Translations under genes and position numbers: made by a program
NCBI RefSeq assembly: GCF_036365825.1
Contig: NZ_CP142675.1
Coordinates: 372,001-436,000 of the forward strand
DNA: 64,000 nucleotides
DNA from: Qipengyuania sp. HL-TH1
GTDB lineage: Bacteria; Pseudomonadota; Alphaproteobacteria; Sphingomonadales; Sphingomonadaceae
Reading direction: 5' to 3'
Shown: in pieces, positions 46,577 to 55,466 of the stretch
Position numbering within the stretch: the first letter of the stretch is position 1
Layout of the letters: each line of letters starts with the position of its first letter
Notes under the pieces: model-generated
Database searches by the model: none
Told to the model about the DNA's origin: nothing
The model's input: the letters and a program-made list of their open reading frames with translations, nothing else

Positions 46577-47980
46577 TTGGTATCTGGGGCATTCACGGTC
46601 GCTGAATGGTTTTTGGTCGTACAGCACGAGCTGCTGCTGTTCGCGGCAGCCTTTTTCACGCTCGGCATAATCGATGAATTTGCGCTCGACTGTACCTATC
46701 TCTGGTGCCGGTTGACCGGACGCATCCGCACCCCGCGGCTCGACGAAGCCGGATTGGCCGGAATCGACGGCTTGGCGGGGCGCGCGGCCGTGTTCATTCC
46801 CGCGTGGGAGGAAGCCGATGTCATCGGACCCACGCTGGTGCACATGCTCGATGCCTGGCCGCAGGATGAACTCACGGTCTATGTCGGCTGTTATCGCAAC
46901 GATGTCTCGACCATGGCCTCGGTCGTCGCTGCAGTGCGCGGCGATCCGCGCGTCCGGCTGGTGGTGCATGGCAAGGATGGACCGACGTCCAAGGCCGATT
47001 GCCTGAACCGGCTCTATGCCGCTTTGGCGGAAGACGAGCAGCGCTCGGGCGTGGGAGCACGGATGGTCGTGCTGCACGATGCGGAAGACATGGTCGATCC
47101 CGCCGCGCTCGACCTGCTCGACCAGGCGCTGTGGCACGCGCATTTCGTCCAGCTTCCGGTGCTCGCGCTGCCGCAGCGTCATTCGCCGTGGATCGGGTCG
47201 CATTATTCGGACGAATTTGCCGAAGCGCATGGCAAGACGCTGGTGGTGCGCGATGCGCTGGGCGCGGCGATCCCGGGGGCAGGGGTGGGTTGTGCCATCG
47301 CGCGCGGCTCGCTCGGCCAGCTCGCGCATCGGCAGGGCGGCAAACCCTTTGCCGAGGAATCGCTGACCGAAGATTACGAGCTTGGCCTGAAGATCGCGCA
47401 GGCGGGCGGGCAGGGCCGGTTCCTGCGTGTGCGCGGGGCCGATGGACGGCTGATCGCGACCCGTGCCTTCTTCCCCTCACGGCTCGACCAATCGATCCGG
47501 CAGAAGACGCGCTGGATGCATGGCATTGCCTTGCAGGGGTGGGACCGGCTGGGCTGGGACAGCGAGCCGGTCGAACTGTGGATGCAGTTGCGCGACCGGC
47601 GCGGCCCGCTGGCAGCGATCCTTCTGGTCGTGGCCTATCTGCTCGTGTGTCTCGTCGCCGTGGGCCTGATCCTAGAGCAGTTGGGACTGGTCGAACCGCC
47701 CCCGACCACGCCGCTGTTAAGCGTGCTGTTCTGGATCAATTTCGTCGGGCTGGCGGGACGGTTCGCGGCGCGGGCCTGTTTCACCGCGCGCGAATATGGC
47801 TGGCGACAGGGCCTGCTCGCGATCCCGCGGACACTGGTGTCGAATATCGTCTCGATCATGGCCGGGCGGCGTGCGCTCGCCGCTTATGTCGGCACTTTGC
47901 GCGGAGCGCCGATCGTCTGGGACAAGACCGAGCACCGCGATCATCCGGCGCTCGTCCTGCCGGGTAGGGGTACAGCATGA
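46577..47980 (+). CDS. NfrB-like membrane glycosyltransferase (GT2)
   Basis: A 467-residue inner-membrane glycosyltransferase. One N-terminal helix precedes a GT2 domain with the early PAWEEADVIGPT, the DxD-like LHDAED, the catalytic TEDYELG and the QKTRW motif of processive synthases, and then three to four C-terminal helices. The nearest described relative is NfrB, whose product in E. coli is an exported glycan used by phage N4. It lacks the long c-di-GMP-binding C-terminus of NfrB. TTG start at 46577 (ribosome site GGGGG). The stop overlaps the next gene by four bases. Confidence 0.85.
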   Translation: MVSGAFTVAEWFLVVQHELLLFAAAFFTLGIIDEFALDCTYLWCRLTGRIRTPRLDEAGLAGIDGLAGRAAVFIPAWEEADVIGPTLVHMLDAWPQDELTVYVGCYRNDVSTMASVVAAVRGDPRVRLVVHGKDGPTSKADCLNRLYAALAEDEQRSGVGARMVVLHDAEDMVDPAALDLLDQALWHAHFVQLPVLALPQRHSPWIGSHYSDEFAEAHGKTLVVRDALGAAIPGAGVGCAIARGSLGQLAHRQGGKPFAEESLTEDYELGLKIAQAGGQGRFLRVRGADGRLIATRAFFPSRLDQSIRQKTRWMHGIALQGWDRLGWDSEPVELWMQLRDRRGPLAAILLVVAYLLVCLVAVGLILEQLGLVEPPPTTPLLSVLFWINFVGLAGRFAARACFTAREYGWRQGLLAIPRTLVSNIVSIMAGRRALAAYVGTLRGAPIVWDKTEHRDHPALVLPGRGTA

Positions 47981-49113
47981 CCCATGCGGTCGCCCGGCGG
48001 CAGGGTCAGCCTGTGCTGTTCCTCGGCCTTTTACTGGCGGGCTGGTGCCTGCTGCGGGTGCTCACCTGGGAAAGCCCGTGGCCGCAGGCACTCGGACTGC
48101 CCGAGCCGCTCCACTTCGCCAGCGCCGATCTGCGCCAGCCCTACACCGCAGCCGGGCTGAACGATGGTATCGTCGCTCTCCTTGCGAGCAATGACCGCCT
48201 CGCAGATGAAGCCGCAGGGCGTTCCGCACCGCTACCTGTTTTCCGCAGCCCGGTAGCAAGTACTGCCCAGCGGCCGCCTTTCGAGCGATCCGACCCCCTC
48301 GAACATTTCGACACGCACCGGCGCGCTGCTGGCCACAATCTGTTGTTCGCCGCGGGGATGGCAAGCCTGCCGCTACCGCGCAGCGTTGCCGCCCTGCTCG
48401 ACCGCGAGCAGGGCATGCTGCAGCCTGCCACCCGGTCGATCCCGCGCCGGGCATCATCCCCGTGGCGCTTCGATGGCTGGGTCGTGCTGCGCGAGGACGG
48501 TCTCCAGCTTTCCGAGAGCGGCACGCGTCCAGCCAGCTATGGCGCGAGCCAGCTTGGCGCAGTTCTGTCCTACCGCCTCGCACCCGGAACGCCGCATGCC
48601 CCCGCCGCCTATCTTCGCGCCAGCCGTGCGCTGGTCGATGGCGGCGAAACCGAAGGTGCGCTGGGACTGCGCGCAAAACCGTTCGGACGCATCCCGCTCG
48701 CCCTCCATGCGGAGGCCCGGCTGACCATCCGGCCGGGCGACAGCCCCGAAATACGCCCCGCAGCCTTCGTGGCCGGCGGTTTCGACCGTATCGACCTGCC
48801 CGCACAGTTGGTGGCGCGCGGATATGGCCAGGCCGGCTATGTCGGCGGCGAATTCGCCACTGCGTTTGCCGATGGCGCTTTCGTGGCCGAGCGCGAGGTC
48901 GCGCGGTTTGATCTTGGCCGCGTGGCGCTGGGCGGCGGTGCGTGGGGCGGCGCGCAGCAGGGTGCGGCGCGGCTCGACATCGGGCCAAGCCTCACCGTCG
49001 ACCTGCGCCTCGGCGCGGCGCCCGCGCGGATCGAGGCCGACTATCGCTGGCGCGTGGCGGGCAATGCCGAGCCCGGCAATGGCGGGGTCGTGACGCTTTC
49101 GACCGGTTTCTGA
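47977..49113 (+). CDS. Outer-membrane partner of the NfrB-like transferase (NfrA-C-like)
   Basis: A 378-residue protein with an N-terminal hydrophobic signal or anchor (PVLFLGLLLAGWCLLRVL), an unstructured middle, and a C-terminal half of alternating strands (QLGAVLSYRLAPG; AEARLTIRPGDSPEIRPAAF; QAGYVGGEFATAFADGAFVA) ending in a terminal Phe. This is the beta-barrel part seen in NfrA-like proteins, here without the long TPR half. It is coupled to the transferase by an ATGA overlap, so the pair probably makes and exports a surface glycan. Its last 85 bases are duplicated 4.55 kb downstream. Confidence 0.7.
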   Translation: MTHAVARRQGQPVLFLGLLLAGWCLLRVLTWESPWPQALGLPEPLHFASADLRQPYTAAGLNDGIVALLASNDRLADEAAGRSAPLPVFRSPVASTAQRPPFERSDPLEHFDTHRRAAGHNLLFAAGMASLPLPRSVAALLDREQGMLQPATRSIPRRASSPWRFDGWVVLREDGLQLSESGTRPASYGASQLGAVLSYRLAPGTPHAPAAYLRASRALVDGGETEGALGLRAKPFGRIPLALHAEARLTIRPGDSPEIRPAAFVAGGFDRIDLPAQLVARGYGQAGYVGGEFATAFADGAFVAEREVARFDLGRVALGGGAWGGAQQGAARLDIGPSLTVDLRLGAAPARIEADYRWRVAGNAEPGNGGVVTLSTGF

Positions 49114-49119
49114 CACAGT
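49029..49119 (+). repeat. Direct repeat, copy 1 (3' end of the NfrA-like gene)
   Basis: 91 bases that end six bases past the stop of the NfrA-like gene. They recur at 53582-53672 with five mismatches (about 95% identity), in the same orientation. The repeat brackets the 4.46 kb islet. Confidence 0.97.
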
Positions 49120-49192
49120 CTTAAAATTCGCCTCCGGCGGCGCTATTCTGCTATTAACCATCCCGTAGAAGAGCAATTATCACGCCCGAGTC

Positions 49193-49315
49193 ATGGAACT
49201 TCGAACTATCCTTGCATACGCGCTCATTGCGCTTCTCATGTGTGCGGCAATCGGCGCATTCGTAGCGTATCAGCGCCGCAAGAACCGGCCGAGGAGCTGG
49301 AGGAAGCGCCGCTAG
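49193..49315 (+). CDS. Small single-helix membrane protein
   Basis: A 40-residue open frame. It starts MELRTILAYALIALLMC, a hydrophobic helix running to residue 26, and ends with a strongly basic tail (YQRRKNRPRSWRKRR). This positive-inside layout is typical of real small inner-membrane proteins. There is no strong ribosome site. It lies inside the 324-base gap before the acyltransferase gene. Function unknown. Confidence 0.45.
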   Translation: MELRTILAYALIALLMCAAIGAFVAYQRRKNRPRSWRKRR

Positions 49316-49437
49316 CGGTCTTCTTCGCAGACCAGCCGACTGGCTAGCCAGCGAAGGGCATATGCTGGCAGGTTGACAGATTATCCGTCGCGAGTGCAGG
49401 TGACCGACACGGATTGGATCGCCGAACGACTGGGTAA

Positions 49438-50553
49438 ATGGGCATGCTATCTCAGACTGAACGGCGCGACACGCTGGATTGTGCGAAAGGAATCTTGATA
49501 TTTCTCATCGTGGTCGGTCATAACCACCAATTGGTAGATGCATTTCCAAGCGGGAGATGGTTTCTATACAACTGGCATGTCTATTCTTTTTTCCTGATTT
49601 CCGCCTTTCTTCCCTTTCGCCCGCACGAGCCCGGGTTCTTCTTGACTCGAGCGGTACGCTACTATGTTCCGTTCATCTTGTTTTTCACATTGGTTTGGGC
49701 CTCCACCGGAGGCTGGGATCAACCTCTGCAAAAAGTCTTGGCGTGGCTTTTGGCGGTCGTGATCGGGTCGGCGGATTTTCTGGGAGACGCGTCGGGCGCG
49801 AGACTGTATTGGTTTTTGCCGGCCTTGCTGGGTTTGACCGCAATTCGGTGGGCCATTGCGAAGACCGGGGGATGGGAGCGATATCTACTCCCCGTTGTCG
49901 CTGTGAGCGGGTTCCTGTTCTCCGGGTTGCTACCCGATCGGATTGAACCCTTTATTCCACTTGGCCTTCCGATCGCGCTCTACGCCCTTGGGCCCTGCCT
50001 CGTGTTTGGGGCCTTCATGACATATGCACTGGCGGGAAGCCGTTTCCGGTTGCTCACCTGCGGTGTCCTTTCCGTCATCGTTCTGGCTCTCTGTACCCTC
50101 ATAGCGTCTCTCAGCCCGTCGACATTGGTGCTGGCAGCTTTCAAGTACTACGACATTCGCGAGTTGCATTCGCTCGTCGTCCATGCCCTGCTTGCAATCG
50201 CGGCTTGTTCCGCAGTCGTTTTGCTCTTGGCTTTATCGGTCCGACCGGCCTTGCTGGCGTGGTTGGGGCGTTCCTCTCTGCTGATATACCTCAGCCATCA
50301 GATTTTCTATTCGGTACTGGTGAGGCTGCTTCGAAGAGCGGCCCCCGACGTGCTGCGCGAGCATGAGGTTGCAGTGGGTCTGGTTCTCGTCTTCGCTACT
50401 CTCGTCCTCTCAGGCGCCTTCGCATATTGCGTTACCAACATACCTCGATTGCGACGGATTTTGACCCCTCGGGACCTAGGTGACTGGCTCGAGGGGCTCG
50501 GCGTCCGGCGGGTACGAAATCCTTCGCAGAGTTCCGTCGGAGGTGCCCCGTGA
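49438..50553 (+). CDS. Acyltransferase 3 family membrane protein
   Basis: A 371-residue integral membrane protein with about ten helices. The acyltransferase-3 start is present: RRDTLDCAKGILIFLIVVGH, with the His used in acyl transfer, and later SLLIYLSHQIFY. Such proteins O-acetylate or otherwise acylate surface sugars. Base composition is clearly lower in GC than neighbours (about 44% in 49501-49620 against about 65% nearby), a sign of transfer. It is the first main gene of the repeat-bounded islet. Confidence 0.88.
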   Translation: MGMLSQTERRDTLDCAKGILIFLIVVGHNHQLVDAFPSGRWFLYNWHVYSFFLISAFLPFRPHEPGFFLTRAVRYYVPFILFFTLVWASTGGWDQPLQKVLAWLLAVVIGSADFLGDASGARLYWFLPALLGLTAIRWAIAKTGGWERYLLPVVAVSGFLFSGLLPDRIEPFIPLGLPIALYALGPCLVFGAFMTYALAGSRFRLLTCGVLSVIVLALCTLIASLSPSTLVLAAFKYYDIRELHSLVVHALLAIAACSAVVLLLALSVRPALLAWLGRSSLLIYLSHQIFYSVLVRLLRRAAPDVLREHEVAVGLVLVFATLVLSGAFAYCVTNIPRLRRILTPRDLGDWLEGLGVRRVRNPSQSSVGGAP

Positions 50554-50607
50554 GGCGTGAGGCCGCGGCGAGATGCACTTGTGCGGATACTATGCGTGCG
50601 ATACGGG

Positions 50608-50630
50608 TTGGACCTGCCTTTGAGGTCCAA
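50608..50630. repeat. Perfect short inverted repeat
   Basis: TTGGACCT, seven-base loop, AGGTCCAA. It sits 55 bases after the acyltransferase stop. There is no T run, so it is either a weak terminator or an operator. Nothing else is seen in 50554-50792. Confidence 0.5.
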
Positions 50631-50792
50631 TCGTCGCGCCACGTTCCCTGTATTTTTGGATGCACAACCCGTGATGGGTACTGAGCAGGTTGCCGTACCG
50701 CGAATATACGAAGCGAATTGAACGTCGATGACCCTATCTCCTGCTACAACATCGCGCGCGCATAGTCCCGCGCCAGGCTTTGCTGCAGCGGC

Positions 50793-52214
50793 ATGATGCC
50801 CCACTCGCCTTCGGTACCGGTCCGCACGGCAGCTCGTAAACCGAGCAGCAAGGACCAGCTTCTATGGTTTGTGCTGCTCTCTTGCATCGCGCTCGTAGGG
50901 CTCGGGTTCCTGCCGCTGGCCTTTCTTGGAACGCCGTTCCTGAAGCCGATCCATATCTTCGCCGCTGCGCTGCTGTTGCTGAGTCCGACGATGCTCCCGG
51001 GATCCCCCGAAGGCACGGGAATCGTGAGGATGGTGGCATTCGCGTTCTTCACCCAACTCGCGGTGCTGCTGGTTTCGCTGGCGTGGTCGCCCTTGGTCGC
51101 GACGGGTGCGCTTTCCCTCATGATCAGCTTCTCGAACTGCGTGATCGCGCTGGCCTTCTGCTTGATGGCGTCGCGGCTCAGCCTGACGCGTCTGGCAGAT
51201 CTTCTGGCCTATGGCGCTTTCGCTGGTGCCGTAGCGTTTCACCTCTCCTTATTCGTCGGGCACGCGCTCAGTGGTCAAAATGCCATATCGGTCCTCATCG
51301 AAGCAGCGACGAGCGGCGACTTGCGCAATTTCAAAGCGCTCTATTTCGTCGGCGGCATGAAGGGCCTCGGGGTCGAGGGGGTTTCCAGCTTCTTCTCCTC
51401 CATCGCCCCGAAGGCGACCAATTCGTTCGGGAGCGCTTTCGTTACCACGGCGATTGCGGCGGTTCATGTCGTCGCCGCGGACCGGGCGCTTACCAGATAC
51501 CGCAGCGTCAAGCGGGACTGGGCGGTGTGGCTGGCGCTTATAAACGCGGTGTTCGTGATCATGATCGCATTCAGCGACCGCGTGCAGATATACGGTGCCC
51601 TCCTGATAATTGCGCACCTCTCCTATTTCGGTTTCATGCACGGGAATTGGAAGCTCGGCGCATGGCTCACTTTCGGAGGTCTCTGGGTGAGTTTGAGCGC
51701 GATCATGTACATCGCAGTCAGCGCCTCAGCGCAGGGGACTTTCGAGGAATACGCCTACCGGATTATGAACAACCCGAGGTTTACCGACCTCGACCGGGTG
51801 CTGGTAAGGCTGGGCGAGCTCGGGATGCTGGGCGGCGGCATGGGCATCCCGCTGTCATTCAGCGACACCAGCTATCTCTACCCGCACAATCTGTTTCTGT
51901 TCAATTACCTGTCGGCGGGGATGATCGGGCTGCTGGCATCGTTCATCTGGTTCGGGGTGCTGTGCCTGCTCGCAGTCAAAGCCTTCGCCCTCATGATCAA
52001 CCAGCAAATGCCGCGAGCGGTAAGGCGTCTTGCCCTGGGTGCATTCTCGGGTGTGATCTATGTGATTACGCTGACGCAGTTGGTGTCTCAGGGCGATCTG
52101 GACCTTGCCGACTGGTTGGGTCTGGCGATCGCATTGAGCGTGCTCGCCAAAGCGCAGTCCATTCACAACAGGATGGGCGCGCAGAGCCTGTCACGGCCAT
52201 CGCCCGTTCGCTGA
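50793..52214 (+). CDS. O-antigen ligase/polymerase-like (Wzy/WaaL) membrane protein
   Basis: A 473-residue integral membrane protein with 10-12 helices and a large periplasmic loop. The loop-flanking motif YPHNLFLFNYLSAGMIGLL matches the conserved His-Asn region of the WaaL/Wzy superfamily. In that family, the enzymes join glycan repeat units or attach them to a carrier. It lies between two acyltransferases in the islet, suggesting a cassette that polymerises and decorates a surface glycan. Confidence 0.8.
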   Translation: MMPHSPSVPVRTAARKPSSKDQLLWFVLLSCIALVGLGFLPLAFLGTPFLKPIHIFAAALLLLSPTMLPGSPEGTGIVRMVAFAFFTQLAVLLVSLAWSPLVATGALSLMISFSNCVIALAFCLMASRLSLTRLADLLAYGAFAGAVAFHLSLFVGHALSGQNAISVLIEAATSGDLRNFKALYFVGGMKGLGVEGVSSFFSSIAPKATNSFGSAFVTTAIAAVHVVAADRALTRYRSVKRDWAVWLALINAVFVIMIAFSDRVQIYGALLIIAHLSYFGFMHGNWKLGAWLTFGGLWVSLSAIMYIAVSASAQGTFEEYAYRIMNNPRFTDLDRVLVRLGELGMLGGGMGIPLSFSDTSYLYPHNLFLFNYLSAGMIGLLASFIWFGVLCLLAVKAFALMINQQMPRAVRRLALGAFSGVIYVITLTQLVSQGDLDLADWLGLAIALSVLAKAQSIHNRMGAQSLSRPSPVR

Positions 52215-52265
52215 CGACGCCCTATCCGGCGCAGGCGAATGGGTCGGCGAAACCTTCTTCCAATT

Positions 52266-53315
52266 CTATCCTATATCCCGCGCGACCTGTGCCTGACGCC
52301 TGACCTTGCTGCGAAGCGTCTCTACCAGTGGGTCGATCCCATACACGACGGCGCAGGACAAGATGAGGAGAACAGGCAAAGCAACTGCAAGGGCTGCCAG
52401 GCCCGGCAAGCTCGCCCCGTGGTATGGTTCGCCAAGAACGAAATAGGCCGCGATCATTCCGGCAGGCCAGTGCAGAAGGTATATCGGGTAGCTGAAATCT
52501 CCGATGCGCTTGTCAAGCGATCGCCACGGCATCTTGGTGCCGAAAAGATAGACTACGGTGCCCGCGGCGAGGAGCGCATTGACGACATTACCGATCGCGC
52601 GAACGCGCCAGTCGAGATCCCCGAACGCATATAGCGCCAGCATGGCGAGGCAGAGACCCCAGCGCCCGAACACGAGGCCGGCAAGCGTTTCCCAGCGCCG
52701 GCCGATCGCAGTCTCGAGCTCGGTGCGGAAATGATACGCCGCTGCGCCGATAGCAAAAGGCAGGCTGCCACCCATGATCGAGCCATAGACCGCATGCTGT
52801 CCCACGTCGAAGAGCAGCGCCGCCAGCCAGTAGCCAGCTGAGGCAGAAAGCCAGAGAAGGGTGCTTGTTTTGGTGCGCGATAAGCCGAGGGCGATCAGCG
52901 CATACCAGAAGATTTCGACGGTCAGCGCCCAAGTGGCAGGCGACAGCCGCGGGAACACCTCTTGCGGGTAAAGCGACGGGTAAATCAGCGTGAGGTTGGA
53001 GAGCCATTCGCTGGCCGTTTGGGGCGCCGTCAGCGCGGGATGATATGCGGAGGCGAAGGCGGGCAGTATCGCGATGAGCGCCAGGGCAACAGCGCAGGCG
53101 AACCAATGGGCGGGCAGTAGCCTCAGCGCGCGATTGGTGGCGAAGCGCCAGCGTCCTTGCTGCGTGTACCCATAACTGCCCTGCATGATGAGAGTCATGA
53201 GGAAGCCGGAGAGGACAAAGAACGCTACGACCGCATAGGGGCCGAATATCTTCATCGAGATGAGGTGTGTCGCGACCACCTCGAGGGCGAGTAGCGTGCG
53301 CCAGATACCGAACAT
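52266..53315 (-). CDS. Acyltransferase 3 (OafA/YrhL-like) membrane protein
   Basis: A 349-residue protein with about ten helices. Family marks are IWRTLLALEVVATHLI (with the active His), VVAFFVLSGFLMTL, NRALRLLPAHW and a late DFSYPIYLLHWP. It should transfer acyl groups to surface sugars. It is transcribed opposite to the other islet genes and converges on the polymerase gene, with 51 bases between stops. Confidence 0.9.
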   Translation of the reverse strand: MFGIWRTLLALEVVATHLISMKIFGPYAVVAFFVLSGFLMTLIMQGSYGYTQQGRWRFATNRALRLLPAHWFACAVALALIAILPAFASAYHPALTAPQTASEWLSNLTLIYPSLYPQEVFPRLSPATWALTVEIFWYALIALGLSRTKTSTLLWLSASAGYWLAALLFDVGQHAVYGSIMGGSLPFAIGAAAYHFRTELETAIGRRWETLAGLVFGRWGLCLAMLALYAFGDLDWRVRAIGNVVNALLAAGTVVYLFGTKMPWRSLDKRIGDFSYPIYLLHWPAGMIAAYFVLGEPYHGASLPGLAALAVALPVLLILSCAVVYGIDPLVETLRSKVRRQAQVARDIG

Positions 53316-53384
53316 GTTCTCTCCCCTAGGGTGTGTTTATCCGGTATTTTCGGACGCGCCTAGCCTGCTTGCTTGGTGAGTGCT

Positions 53385-53507
53385 TTACCGATTGCCAATA
53401 GCAGCCAATATGAATGCCGCTAGTAGCAAGCAAGCCCCGCCGAACACGAAGTAGGCGAATGTCGCATGGCAGGTAGTCCAGTCCTCGCCTGAGATCACAT
53501 CAACCAT
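53385..53507 (-). CDS. Possible small membrane protein
   Basis: A 40-residue open frame starting MVDVISGEDWTTCHATFAYF, with a hydrophobic stretch to the end (GGACLLLAAFILAAIGNR). No good ribosome site is seen. Kept at low confidence because it lies in otherwise empty sequence near the islet boundary. Confidence 0.25.
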   Translation of the reverse strand: MVDVISGEDWTTCHATFAYFVFGGACLLLAAFILAAIGNR

Positions 53508-53555
53508 CGGCGGCTTCGATTATGGCGCGCGTCCTTTGGGGCTGGCGGTAGGTGA

Positions 53556-53666
53556 AGGCTCTCGCTCGCAGCAGAGGATGCGATCAAGGCCGACTATCGC
53601 TGGCGCGTGGCGGGCGATGCCGAGCCGGGCAATGGCGGGGTTGTGACGCTTTCGACCGGCTTCTGA
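53556..53666 (+). pseudogene. Remnant 3' end of a second NfrA-like gene
   Basis: In the frame that ends at 53666, the peptide RLSLAAEDAIKADYRW then a run like the end of the NfrA-like protein (DAEPGNGGVVTLSTGF) can be read. Upstream it meets a stop at 53553. Similarity to the intact gene continues weakly for about ten codons beyond the near-identical repeat. The remnant is thus a broken 3' end of a related allele, left at the islet border. Confidence 0.8.
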
Positions 53667-53672
53667 CACAGT
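53582..53672 (+). repeat. Direct repeat, copy 2
   Basis: Second copy of the 91-base repeat, offset 4553 bases from 49029-49119, five mismatches. It lies 41 bases before the TauE gene. Confidence 0.97.
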
Positions 53673-53712
53673 TCAGCTTTTATCCGTCACCCGGCTGCGA
53701 TAGGGCGCAGGC

Positions 53713-54618
53713 ATGGACGTCTACCTCCCCATCGCGAACCTGTCCGTCAACGGACTATGGATCGTCGCGCTGGGGGGGCTGACGGGGATCCTTTCGGGCT
53801 TGTTCGGCGTGGGTGGCGGTTTCCTGACTACGCCGCTGCTGATCTTCTACGGCATCCCGCCGACCGTGGCCGCGGCTTCGGCCTCGACTCAGGTCACCGG
53901 TGCCAGCGTCACCGGCGTGCTGGCGCATGGCGGGCGCGGCGGGGTGGATTATCGCATGGGCGCGGTGATGGTGGCGGGCGGCGTGATCGGTTCGGGCTTC
54001 GGCGCGCTTTTGTTCCGGTTCTTCCGCGCGATCGGCCAGATCGACGTGGTTATCAGCGCGCTCTACGTCGTCCTGCTCGGTACCATCGGGATGCTGATGG
54101 CGCGCGAAGCGGTCCAGACGATCTGGGGCAAGGGCGGTTCGCAAGCCGCGCGGCGGCGGCACCACCCTCTTGTCGCCAGCCTGCCGATGCGTTGGCGCTT
54201 CTACCGCTCGGGTCTCTATATCTCCCCGATCGCCCCGCTGTTGGTGGGCGTCGTCGTGGGCGTGCTGACCATGCTCATGGGCGTGGGCGGCGGGTTCATT
54301 CTCGTGCCCGCGATGCTCTATATCCTCGGGATGAGCGCCAATGTCGTCGTCGGCACCTCGCTCTACAACATCCTGTTCGTGACCATGGCGACCACGATCA
54401 TGCACTCGCTGACCACCAAGGCGGTCGATATCGTGCTGGTCTTCCTGCTGCTGGTCGGCTCGGTCACGGGTGCGCAGATCGGTTCGCAGATCGCGGTCAA
54501 GGCGAAGCCCGAAGTGCTGCGCCTGATCCTCGCCGCGACTGTTCTGGCGGTCGCCTTCCGCATGTTCCTCGGCCTGTTCTACCAGCCCGAGGAAATCTAC
54601 ACGTTGTATCCGCTATGA
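53713..54618 (+). CDS. TauE/SafE family sulfite/anion exporter
   Basis: A 301-residue inner-membrane protein with eight or so helices in two repeats. Family repeat motifs are GILSGLFGVGGGFLTTPLL and GVLTMLMGVGGGFILVPAML. Members export sulfite, sulfoacetate or similar organic anions. It is followed, with a four-base overlap, by the TIGR02186 gene, a pairing that is common in alphaproteobacteria. It starts just after the islet border. Confidence 0.93.
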   Translation: MDVYLPIANLSVNGLWIVALGGLTGILSGLFGVGGGFLTTPLLIFYGIPPTVAAASASTQVTGASVTGVLAHGGRGGVDYRMGAVMVAGGVIGSGFGALLFRFFRAIGQIDVVISALYVVLLGTIGMLMAREAVQTIWGKGGSQAARRRHHPLVASLPMRWRFYRSGLYISPIAPLLVGVVVGVLTMLMGVGGGFILVPAMLYILGMSANVVVGTSLYNILFVTMATTIMHSLTTKAVDIVLVFLLLVGSVTGAQIGSQIAVKAKPEVLRLILAATVLAVAFRMFLGLFYQPEEIYTLYPL

Positions 54619-55367
54619 GGGCGCTGCTGCTTCTCCTCTTCGCCTTTGCGCTGATGGGCCAGCGCGATCCTATCCTCGTGCCCGAAGTCAGCCAGCACGA
54701 GGTGCAGGTGCGGCAGGGGTTCACCGGCACCGAACTGCTGCTGTTCGGCGCAGTGCTCGACCCGCAGGGCCGCGCGGCTGGCAGTGATTACGACATCGTG
54801 GTCGTGCTCAAGGGCCCCTCCGAACCCGTCCGGCTGCGCGAGAAGGAACGCTTTGTCGGCGTATGGGTCAATGCCGCGACCAGCGATTTCCGCTCGGTCC
54901 CGTCCTATTTCGCGGTCGCATCCTCGCAGCCGATCGACGCGATCGTCGACGAGAAAACCGCCGCGATCTACGAATTCGGGACCGATTACATCCAGCTGTC
55001 GCCCAGCGGGGTGATCGACCCCGAGGAACAGGCGCGGTTCAAATCCGGGCTGGTCGATCTCAAGACCCGCCAGCAGCTCTACAAGCAGGATTTCGGCGGG
55101 GTCCAGATCAGCGAACAGGTGCTCTACCAGTCGCGTATCTCGCTGCCCTCCAATGTCTCCACCGGCACCTATACGGCAGAGACCTTCGCGGTGCGCGATG
55201 GCCGGGTGATTGCCTCGGCGCTGGCAGAGGTCGAGGTCAAGAAAGTCGGCTTCGAACGGATCGTCGCGGTCTACTCGCAGGAATGGGCGCTGGTTTACGG
55301 CCTTCTGGCGGTTGCGCTGTCGGTCGGAATGGGCTGGGCGGCCGGGCGATTATTCGCGCTGATCTGA
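54615..55367 (+). CDS. TIGR02186 family transmembrane protein
   Basis: A 250-residue protein with a signal peptide, a beta-rich periplasmic domain (SQHEVQVRQGFTGTELLLFG, YDIVVVLKGP) and one C-terminal membrane helix (ALVYGLLAVALSVGMGWAAG). This matches the alphaproteobacterial TIGR02186 family, usually encoded with TauE-like exporters. Its function is unknown; a role in the exporter complex is likely. Coupled to the exporter by ATGA. Confidence 0.88.
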   Translation: MRALLLLLFAFALMGQRDPILVPEVSQHEVQVRQGFTGTELLLFGAVLDPQGRAAGSDYDIVVVLKGPSEPVRLREKERFVGVWVNAATSDFRSVPSYFAVASSQPIDAIVDEKTAAIYEFGTDYIQLSPSGVIDPEEQARFKSGLVDLKTRQQLYKQDFGGVQISEQVLYQSRISLPSNVSTGTYTAETFAVRDGRVIASALAEVEVKKVGFERIVAVYSQEWALVYGLLAVALSVGMGWAAGRLFALI

Positions 55368-55466
55368 CCTTTCCCGGGCACTATCGTTGACCACATCTTA
55401 AGCAGTTTCGGTCAGGCAGGCTGCCAGCGCGATGGGCGCGTTTGACGTTGGGGCACAGCCAGATCG

